A stretch of DNA of 56,028 bases from Streptomyces sp. LUP30. GTDB taxonomy: Bacteria; Actinomycetota; Actinomycetes; Streptomycetales; Streptomycetaceae. A program made the position numbers and the translations under genes. The notes beneath the pieces were generated by a model. That model was given only the letters and a program-made list of their open reading frames with translations. It was not told the origin of the DNA and ran no database searches. The stretch's first letter is position 1. The number at the start of each line of letters is the position of its first letter. The DNA lies in assembly GCF_001746365.1 (NCBI RefSeq), contig NZ_MJAJ01000057.1:1-56028 (forward strand), written 5' to 3'. Positions 33,174 to 40,927 of this stretch are shown in pieces.

Positions 33174-36100
33174 ATGCAGCAGCAGCTCAGCGGCAGGCTC
33201 GCCCTGGTCACCGGCGGCGCCCGGAACATCGGCCGCAGCGTGGCCCTGGCGCTCGCCGAGCGCGGCGCCCACGTCCTGGTGAACTACTTCCACTCGCACG
33301 AGGAGGCCCTGCGCACCCGCGCCGAACTGCTCGCGCTCGGCGCCCGGGTGGATCTCCTCAGGGCCTCCGTGGCCCGGCAGGACCAGGTCGACCGGATGTT
33401 CGCGGAGATCGAGGAACGCTTCGGCCACCTCGACATCCTGGTGAACAGCGCCGCGAACGGCGCGCTGCTCCCGCTGGACCGGATCACCGAGGCCGACCTC
33501 GACAAGGCCCTCGACACCAACTACAAGGGCAGCCTGCGCTGCGCCCGGGCCGCCGCTCCGCTGATGGCCCGCCGGGGCGGTGGCTCGATCGTCCAGATGT
33601 CGGCCCTCGGCAGCTCTCAGATGGTGATGGCGAACTACCTGGCCTGCGCCCCGGCGAAGGCCGCCGTCGAGGCCCTCACCCGCTATCTGGCCGTCGAGTT
33701 CGCCCCCCTCGGCGTCAGGGTGAACACCGCGTCCGCGGCCATGCTGGCCAGCGAGGTCGCGGACGCCTTCCCGGACGCCGAAGCCATGCAGGCGGTCGTC
33801 AGGGACGCCACGCCGCTCGGCCGGCTCGGCACCCCGGAGGAGTTCGCCGCTCTCGTCGCCTTCCTGGCCGGCGACGACTCCCGCTGGATCACCGGCCAGA
33901 CGATCCTGGCCGACGGCGGACTCTCCCTGGGAGCGGCGCTGCTCTCGCCGCCGCGCCGGCACGAAGGCGCTCCGGCTCGCGACGTACACGCCGTGGGCGA
34001 CGTCGCCCCCGATCAGGCCGCCACCGCGGAACCCGCTCCGGACACCCACAGCGCTCCCGCCGCGGACCCGGACGGCCTCGGCCCGGACGGCCTCGGCCCG
34101 GACGGCCTCGGCGCCCCGGACGACCGCGGTGACCCGGACGACGACGAGGCGGCCGTCTTCGGCGACCGCGGCGCCTCGGAGGACGAGGAGGTGGCCATCG
34201 TCGGCATGGGCCTGGCCGTGGCCGGCGCCAACAGCCCCGAGGAGTTCTGGGAGTTGCGCACCACGGGGGCCGAACTGTTCGTCCCCGTCCCCGAAGACCG
34301 CTGGAAGCGCTCGACCTTCCACTCGGCGGACCCCTCGGCGCTCGACAAGTCGTACCAGGACACCTGTGTCTTCATCACCGACTTCCGGCCGGCCGCCGAA
34401 GCCGTCGCGACGATGGACACGGCCGGCGGCGCGGACCACGAACTGACGACCACATGGCTGCGGCACAGTCTGGTGCAGGCCCTGGAGGGAGTACGGCGCG
34501 ACCCGTCCGCCCGCCACTCCTTCCTGGTGGGCTACACCCCCGACGGCAGCCAGCACCTCGAGGAGGCCGGCGTCCTCGCGGGCATGGAGGCGAGGGCCCG
34601 GCGGACGGCCGGCTCGCTCGACCTCACCGCACCGCAGCGCGACCGCCTCCTCGACGCGGTCCGGGACGCCCTCACCCGGCGCTACCGGCGCGGCGCCCGG
34701 GACCCGGAGCGGTTCCTCCCGCACCGGGTGGGACAGCTGGCGATGGCGGGCGTCCTGCCGGACGAGACCGAGGTGCAGATGATCGACACCGCCTGCTCGT
34801 CGTCGCTCTACGCCATCGACATCGGCGCCAAGGGCCTGCTGAGCGGCAAGCACGACGTCGCCGTCTGCGGCGGCGCGTTCGCCCTGGCCCCACGCGGAAC
34901 GGTGCTGTTCTCCAAACTGCAGGGCCTCTCGCGTCGCGGCGCGGTCCACTCGCTCGACGCCGATGCGGACGGAGTGATCTTCGCCGACGGCGCGGGCGTG
35001 GTCGTCATGAAGCGGCTGAGCGACGCGCGCCGCGACGGGGACCGGATCCTCGGCGTGCTCAGATCCGTCGGAGCCTCCTCCGACGGCCGGGGCAAGGCGG
35101 TGTACGCGCCGAACGCGGCCGGTCAGGACCTGGCGGTCCGCGCCGCCTTCTCCGGCGGGGACTCGCCCGCCGACGTCGACTGGATCATCGCCCACGCCAC
35201 CGGCACCCCGGCCGGAGACCTCGCCGAGTTCACCACGCTCCGCGCGCACTTCGGCCGGACGGACCCGGCGTACGTCACGTCCAACAAGTCGCTCATCGGG
35301 CACACCGGATGGGCGGCGGGCGTCGTGTCGGTCATCGAGGCGCTGCTGGCGATGGAACACGAGACGATCCCCCGCCAGTTCCGCTTCGCCCGGGCGCCGG
35401 AGTCGTTCGGCATGGACGACAGCCTGCTGGAGATCCCGACCGAGAACGTCCCCTGGACCACGTCCGAGGTCCGGCCCCGCACGGTGGCGGTGTCCGGCTT
35501 CGGTTTCGGCGGCACCAACGCACACGCGCTGGTGAGGGAGCACCGCGAAGGGGAGCACCGGCCGTCCGGACGGCGTCCGCGCGTCGGGCCCCGCGCGCGT
35601 CCGGCCGCCGCCGGCGCCGGGGACCGGGTGGTGGTCGTCGGATGGGCGGCGCACGTCCCCGGCCTCGACCGGGAGGGCGTCGTGCGGTGGATCGGCGGCC
35701 GGGGCCCCGGCCCGGCCGACGGCTTCGGCCCCGCCTACCCCACACCGCCCCTGCACAGCGTCCGGCTGCCTCCGGCGACGGTGCGCACCATCGACCGCTG
35801 CCAGCTGATGATCCTGGAGTGCGCCCACGACCTGCGTGGACGGCTCACCGGTTTCTGGGACGGCGCCACCGGCGCGACCGGCGTGTTCGTCGGCCACATG
35901 GGCCCCACCAGGGCGGCCATGCTGTTCGCGAACCGCTGCTATCTCGACGACGTCGAGCAGGCGCTCACCGAGGATCCCGTCGCGGCGTCCGCGCCCGGAC
36001 TGCCGCAGTTGCTGACGGGGCTGCGCGAACTGGTGCGCGAGGAGATACCGGCGTCCAACGAGGACTCCTTCCCCGGCATGATGCCCAACGTCATCTCCGC

Positions 36101-39100
36101 CCGGGTCGCCAACTACTTCGACCTCAAGGGCCCCAACATCACCCTCGACTCCGGGTACGCCTCGAGCCTGACCGCCATCGAGACGGCCGCGCGCTACCTG
36201 CGGGCCGGGCAGCTGGATCTCGCCCTGGCGGGCGGCATCAACGGCAACAGCCTCCCCGAGTACGCGGCACTGCTGGCCGGGCTGCCGGAGGGCGTCGCGG
36301 CCGGGCCGCTCGCCGAGGGGGCCTTCATGTTCGCCCTCACCACCGAGGCCACGGCCCTCGCCGCCGGGCTGCCGGTCCTCGGCCACGTGGCGGATCTGAC
36401 GGTCGGCGGCACGCCGTCCGACGGCCGCCGCGTCGACGTCGCGCCGGCCGGTCCGGCCACCGCCACCACCGCCCGTTACCTCGGCGCCGCCGGCGCATTG
36501 GCCGTCCTGCGGGCACTGCTCGGCCCGTCCGGTGCGGTGGACGTCACCTGCCGGGGCCGGACCGAGCAGAGCACCGTCCGCCTCGCCCTGCGCGTACCCG
36601 GCGCGACGACCGGTGCGCCGCCGGCACGGCTGCTCCCCCTGCCCGCCCGGTTCACCGGCGCCGACCGGCCGGCCGGCGGCGAGGCCCTGGTGACCACACG
36701 TCATGTGGCGGCGCTGACCGAGCTGGAGGCCGGGCCCGAGCCGCACGAGCGGGTCGCGTTCCTGCCGCCCGGCGTCGTGGTCCTCACCGATCTGCCCGAC
36801 CTGTGGGCCTCCCTGCGCCATCTCCCGGCCGACGCGACGGTGCTGTGCACCGCGCCGGTCAGCGTCACCCGCCCCGGCTGGCACCATCTGCCGGAGGTCA
36901 CCGCGGACGCGGTCCGCGCGGCGCTGGACGACCACGGGCCGGTACGGCACCTGCGGGTCGTCGCCGACCTCGCCCGCTCGGCGCCGTTGCCCGGGACCGG
37001 GACCGGGACCGGGCCGTCCCCCTCCCGTGACGGACTGGCCCCCTCCCTGACGGCCCTGCACGACGCGGCCTTCCTCGTCCTGCAGCGTGCCCACCAGAAC
37101 CCGGCGGCCGAGGGATCGTCGTTCCTCACCCTGCTCCTGGGGGCCGTCACCGGCCGGATCCCGCACCCCTGCACGGGTCTGTTCGCCGGGCTGGTCAAGT
37201 GCGCGGCCCTGGAGTCGCCCGCCACGCTGACGTTTCTCCTGGCCACCGACGAACGAGGACCGCGCAGGGGCGCGCTGCTCGCGGAGCGGGAGTCCCGCGC
37301 CGTACGCACCTTCCCCGTCGTCCTCCACGCCGACGGCCGGCGCCTGGCCCCGGCGCTCGCACCGGAGCGCGCCCTGACCGGCACCGGCCCGGGGAGCGTC
37401 GAGGGCCGCCTCGGCCCCGGGTCCGTGGTGGTCGCCGTCGGCGGCGCCCGCGGCATCACCGCCGAGGTGGTCGCGGCACTGGCCGAACACTTCCGCCCCC
37501 GGATCTACCTGGTGGGGAGCAACCCGCTGGACGAGTATCCCGAAGCCGTCTTCGAAGGGGACGACGACACCTTCGCGGCGACCCGCCGGCCGTACATCCG
37601 CGAGAACCTGGCCGGCCGCGGCCGGACGGTCGCGGAGGTCAACCGCGCGTTCGACCGGCTGCTGGACGCCCGTGCGGCCCGCCGCACCATCGGGCGCCTG
37701 GAGGAGCTCTGCGGCGTCGGCCGGGTGACCTACCTGACGTGCGACGTCCGGGACGAGGAGGCGGTGGGCCGGGCCGTCGACCGGATCCTTGCCGAGCAGC
37801 CGGCCGTGGACCTGCTCGTCAACGCCGCCGGACGCAACCGGTCCGCCCTGATCAGGGACAAGGACTTCGCCGAGTTCAGGGCCCTGCGTGATCTGAAGAC
37901 CCTCGCCTACCGCAACCTCAAGCGCGCGTTCGCCGGCCGGCCCCCGGCGATCTGGTGCAACTTCGGTTCCCTGCTCGGCCACTTCGGCCAGCTCGGCGAG
38001 AGCGACTACGCCGCCGGCAACGACTACCTGGCGACGGCCGCGGTCGACGCCGCCGCGCAGGGGGCCGACGAGTTCACCGTCGGCTGGACGCTCTGGGAGG
38101 GCGTGGGGATGGGAGCCCACGAGCTGACCAAGGCGTATTTCGAACGCGCCGGCTCCTACAGCCACATGCCGGTCCGCGAAGGCGTGCACCACTTCCTCCA
38201 GGAGCTCCACGCGGAGCGCCGTACGGCGTCGGTGGTGCACATCGGCGCGGCGGAACGGGAGACCATCGAAGGCTTCTACCCCGGTTACCTGGCCCGCCCC
38301 GCACCCGGCGCGGCTCCCGGCGCGACGCCACCCGGCGCGACCGTGCCGGACGGGTCCGGCGGACCGCAGCCCGCGGGGGCGGGGAAGGGCACGTTCTACC
38401 TGCGCGAGACGCTGTCGTCCGACGCCGACTCGGCGGTCTTCGCCTGCGTCTTCGACCTGAGCACCGACGGCTACCTCGCCCACCACACCGTCCGCGGCGT
38501 GCCGACCCTGCCGGGCACGTTCGTCGTGGAGATCGCCGCCGAGGCGGCGCGCCACCTCGCGCCGGGTCTCACGCCCGTCGCCTTCGAGGACCTCCGCTTC
38601 GCCCACTTCCTTCGCGTCCACGACGCCGTCCGGTCCGCCCCCGCCCCCAAGAAGATCACCGCCCGGGTGGCGGAACGCGGCGACGACCTCACCGTGGTCG
38701 AGGTGTCCGTCACCTCGGACGTACGCGCCCCGGGCGGCGTCCTGCTGGTGAAGGACAGGACGCACTTCACCGCGCGCGTGCTGCTGCGCCGCGAGCTGCC
38801 CGTGGCCCCGGCCTGGCAGCACTGGGACGACGGCGACGACGTCCCCGTGGCCGACCCCTACCACGCCCCGGCGTCACCGGTGTCCCTGACGGGTCCCTTC
38901 GTCTCCACCACGCGGACGCGACTGCACCCGCTCGGCAAACGCTCGGTCTACCGGGCCGACGTCGCCGCCGGGGATCCCGCGCTCTCCCGGTTCACCACGC
39001 CCGCGATCCTGCTCGACGGTCTGGCCCGCACCGGTGTCCTGCACCTGGAGAACGGCCGGCTCGTGCCCGTCGCCGCACCCCTGTCCATCCGCCGGGTGGA

Positions 39101-39371
39101 TCTGTACGAGGAGGCCAACGACATCGAACTGACCAGGCGGTACGGCCGGCTCCACCTCTACGCCACGCCCACCGGCTTCGACATGACGGGGGACGTGCCC
39201 GACAACCGGTTCGTCGCCGTCACCCCCGAGGGCCGGGTCGTCGCCCAGCTGCAGGGCGTCCGCGCCACCGTCGTCGGCCATGTGGACGCGGTCTCCGGGC
39301 GCCCGCACTCCGCGGACGGGCAACCGCTTCCCGAACCGGCCGGCGCCGCGACCGAGAGGAAGGCCGGCTGA
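33174..39371 (+). CDS. PUFA-synthase-like megasynthase: ENR-KS-CLF-KR-DH
   Basis: A 2065-residue enzyme. Residues 1-255 are an SDR whose catalytic pair is Tyr155-x6-Lys162, the enoyl-ACP reductase spacing, with strong FabL-like flavour (EALTRYLAVEF, GQTILADGG). An acidic linker with three DGLGP-like repeats follows. KS, about 339-785, has Cys541 in DTACSSSL, then HATGT and KSLIGHTG. A CLF-like KS, about 816-1165, has Tyr995 replacing the cysteine (SGYASSL). A KR with its structural subdomain spans about 1340-1690 (VGGARGIT, YAAGN). A hot-dog DH spans about 1740-2050 with His1771 in HTVRGVPTLP. AAGGAG precedes the ATG. KS-CLF pairing is the hallmark of PUFA synthases (PfaC). It probably works iteratively with the AT-ACP protein and the KR/DH protein to make a polyene. 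Confidence 0.88.
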   Translation: MQQQLSGRLALVTGGARNIGRSVALALAERGAHVLVNYFHSHEEALRTRAELLALGARVDLLRASVARQDQVDRMFAEIEERFGHLDILVNSAANGALLPLDRITEADLDKALDTNYKGSLRCARAAAPLMARRGGGSIVQMSALGSSQMVMANYLACAPAKAAVEALTRYLAVEFAPLGVRVNTASAAMLASEVADAFPDAEAMQAVVRDATPLGRLGTPEEFAALVAFLAGDDSRWITGQTILADGGLSLGAALLSPPRRHEGAPARDVHAVGDVAPDQAATAEPAPDTHSAPAADPDGLGPDGLGPDGLGAPDDRGDPDDDEAAVFGDRGASEDEEVAIVGMGLAVAGANSPEEFWELRTTGAELFVPVPEDRWKRSTFHSADPSALDKSYQDTCVFITDFRPAAEAVATMDTAGGADHELTTTWLRHSLVQALEGVRRDPSARHSFLVGYTPDGSQHLEEAGVLAGMEARARRTAGSLDLTAPQRDRLLDAVRDALTRRYRRGARDPERFLPHRVGQLAMAGVLPDETEVQMIDTACSSSLYAIDIGAKGLLSGKHDVAVCGGAFALAPRGTVLFSKLQGLSRRGAVHSLDADADGVIFADGAGVVVMKRLSDARRDGDRILGVLRSVGASSDGRGKAVYAPNAAGQDLAVRAAFSGGDSPADVDWIIAHATGTPAGDLAEFTTLRAHFGRTDPAYVTSNKSLIGHTGWAAGVVSVIEALLAMEHETIPRQFRFARAPESFGMDDSLLEIPTENVPWTTSEVRPRTVAVSGFGFGGTNAHALVREHREGEHRPSGRRPRVGPRARPAAAGAGDRVVVVGWAAHVPGLDREGVVRWIGGRGPGPADGFGPAYPTPPLHSVRLPPATVRTIDRCQLMILECAHDLRGRLTGFWDGATGATGVFVGHMGPTRAAMLFANRCYLDDVEQALTEDPVAASAPGLPQLLTGLRELVREEIPASNEDSFPGMMPNVISARVANYFDLKGPNITLDSGYASSLTAIETAARYLRAGQLDLALAGGINGNSLPEYAALLAGLPEGVAAGPLAEGAFMFALTTEATALAAGLPVLGHVADLTVGGTPSDGRRVDVAPAGPATATTARYLGAAGALAVLRALLGPSGAVDVTCRGRTEQSTVRLALRVPGATTGAPPARLLPLPARFTGADRPAGGEALVTTRHVAALTELEAGPEPHERVAFLPPGVVVLTDLPDLWASLRHLPADATVLCTAPVSVTRPGWHHLPEVTADAVRAALDDHGPVRHLRVVADLARSAPLPGTGTGTGPSPSRDGLAPSLTALHDAAFLVLQRAHQNPAAEGSSFLTLLLGAVTGRIPHPCTGLFAGLVKCAALESPATLTFLLATDERGPRRGALLAERESRAVRTFPVVLHADGRRLAPALAPERALTGTGPGSVEGRLGPGSVVVAVGGARGITAEVVAALAEHFRPRIYLVGSNPLDEYPEAVFEGDDDTFAATRRPYIRENLAGRGRTVAEVNRAFDRLLDARAARRTIGRLEELCGVGRVTYLTCDVRDEEAVGRAVDRILAEQPAVDLLVNAAGRNRSALIRDKDFAEFRALRDLKTLAYRNLKRAFAGRPPAIWCNFGSLLGHFGQLGESDYAAGNDYLATAAVDAAAQGADEFTVGWTLWEGVGMGAHELTKAYFERAGSYSHMPVREGVHHFLQELHAERRTASVVHIGAAERETIEGFYPGYLARPAPGAAPGATPPGATVPDGSGGPQPAGAGKGTFYLRETLSSDADSAVFACVFDLSTDGYLAHHTVRGVPTLPGTFVVEIAAEAARHLAPGLTPVAFEDLRFAHFLRVHDAVRSAPAPKKITARVAERGDDLTVVEVSVTSDVRAPGGVLLVKDRTHFTARVLLRRELPVAPAWQHWDDGDDVPVADPYHAPASPVSLTGPFVSTTRTRLHPLGKRSVYRADVAAGDPALSRFTTPAILLDGLARTGVLHLENGRLVPVAAPLSIRRVDLYEEANDIELTRRYGRLHLYATPTGFDMTGDVPDNRFVAVTPEGRVVAQLQGVRATVVGHVDAVSGRPHSADGQPLPEPAGAATERKAG

Positions 39372-40927
39372 TGAAGCGGCGGACGACGACCGGGGACGCG
39401 ATCCGGGAGCAGCGGGGCGAGCAGGCCCCCGGGCCCGTCGGCAGTGTGCTGTTCGGCGCGCTGAGCAGTTTCAAGAAAGACACCCTGCGCCTGCTGACGG
39501 AGCTTCAGCGACAGTACGGCGGTGTGGCCCGGATGAAGATGGGCCCCTACCTCGTCCATCAGGTGACCGCGCCCGAGGCCGTCAAGCACGTCCTGCAGGA
39601 CAATGCGCGGAACTACGTGCGCGGCAGGTTCTACCGGGGCTTCAACCTGTTCTTCGGCCGGGGGATGCTCACCACCGACGGGGCGGAGTGGCGTACCCGT
39701 CGCGCGGTCAGCCGGCCCTTCTTCCACCGGGCAGGGCTGCGCGCGCGCTCCGACGTCGTCACCGGCACGGTGGAGGAACTGCTGGCGCGCTGGGAGCCCA
39801 GCGCCCGCACGGGCGACCCGGTCGACATCACCGACGACATGATGTGGCTGGCGATGGGCGTGCTGGGCCGCATGCTCTTCGGCGTGGACCTGCGCGGGTA
39901 CGCGGACCGGCTGCTGCCCGCGGTCCGCTTCTCCCTGAAGGCGATGATCCTCACCGGTGAGGTCCGGCAGATGCTGCCCCGCTGGGTGCCCACCGCGTAC
40001 CAGCGCCGCCTCAAGCGTCACCAGGCGGTCCTCAACGACGTCATGGACGAGATCATCGACCTGCACCGGCGCGGTGGGGGCAGCCCCGACAGCGTGGTCG
40101 CCGCCCTGCTGAGGGCCACCCACGAGGTCACCGGAGAGCCGTTCACCCAGCGGCAGATACGGGCCGAACTCAAGACGCTGTTCCTCGCTGGCCATGAGAC
40201 CACCGGCTGCGCCCTGACGTGGACCCTGTACGCGATCGCCCAGCACGAGAACGTCCGGCGCCGGCTCGACGCCGAGCTGACCGAGGTGCTGGACGGCCGG
40301 GTGCCCACCGCCGAGGACGTGGACGACCTGCCGTATCTGCGGGCGGTCGTCGACGAGTCGCTGCGCCTGTACCCGCCCATCTGGCTGTTTCCACGGGACG
40401 CGGTCGCCGACGACCAGGTGGGCGGCTACCGCGTCCCGGCCGGCAGCACGGTGCTCGTCCCGGTGTACGCGGCCCACCACAACCCCGCCGTGTGGGACAA
40501 CCCCGAGGCGTTCGCCCCGGAACGCTTCTGCCCCGCCCACGCCGCCCGCCTCACGCCGAGCGGTGACGACACGGCCCCGAACACAGCCGCAGCCGCGAGC
40601 GCAGGCGAAAGCAGCGACGCAGACGCGGGTGGTGAGGGAAGCGACACAGACGGGGACGGCGAGGGGAACGAGAGCGGGGCCCGGGGCGCGGCCCGGCGAC
40701 GCGACCGCTACGACTACTTCCCCTTCGGCGGCGGCGCCCGCAAATGCATCGGCATGGACCTGGCCCTGCTGGAACTGCGCCTCGCCGTCGCCATGGTGGT
40801 GCAGCGCTACCGCCTCGAGCTGGTCCCGGGCCACCCGGTCGGCCCCGCGGCGCTGGTGTCCCTGCGCCCGCAGCCCGGCGTCCTCATGCACATCAGGCCG
40901 GCAGACCGCAAGGAGTCCCCGGCATGA
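39371..40927 (+). CDS. cytochrome P450 with an acidic insertion
   Basis: A 518-residue P450, about 100 residues longer than typical Streptomyces P450s. It has the I-helix AGHETT near residue 276, the K-helix ESLRLYPP near 332, and the heme ligand Cys459 in FPFGGGARKCIGMDLA. The spacing and ARKCIG resemble CYP102/CYP4-like fatty-acid hydroxylase families rather than class I macrolide hydroxylases. Between the PERF-like EAFAPERFC and the heme loop lies a low-complexity Ala/Ser/Gly/Asp/Glu stretch (about 396-440). It shares one base with the megasynthase stop (TGATG). Likely target: the polyene chain or its terminal carbon. Confidence 0.88.
   Translation: MKRRTTTGDAIREQRGEQAPGPVGSVLFGALSSFKKDTLRLLTELQRQYGGVARMKMGPYLVHQVTAPEAVKHVLQDNARNYVRGRFYRGFNLFFGRGMLTTDGAEWRTRRAVSRPFFHRAGLRARSDVVTGTVEELLARWEPSARTGDPVDITDDMMWLAMGVLGRMLFGVDLRGYADRLLPAVRFSLKAMILTGEVRQMLPRWVPTAYQRRLKRHQAVLNDVMDEIIDLHRRGGGSPDSVVAALLRATHEVTGEPFTQRQIRAELKTLFLAGHETTGCALTWTLYAIAQHENVRRRLDAELTEVLDGRVPTAEDVDDLPYLRAVVDESLRLYPPIWLFPRDAVADDQVGGYRVPAGSTVLVPVYAAHHNPAVWDNPEAFAPERFCPAHAARLTPSGDDTAPNTAAAASAGESSDADAGGEGSDTDGDGEGNESGARGAARRRDRYDYFPFGGGARKCIGMDLALLELRLAVAMVVQRYRLELVPGHPVGPAALVSLRPQPGVLMHIRPADRKESPA

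Noticed and set aside
33174..33940. N-terminal domain of the megasynthase as a FabG-like ketoreductase
   Set aside because: The catalytic spacing is Tyr-x6-Lys and the C-terminal half follows FabL, both pointing to an enoyl reductase.
32949..38864. A 1971-codon open frame on the minus strand opposite the megasynthase
   Set aside because: Its translation is Gly/Arg/Val-rich with no domain, and the plus strand holds an unmistakable multi-domain enzyme. Long antisense frames are normal in DNA of this GC content.
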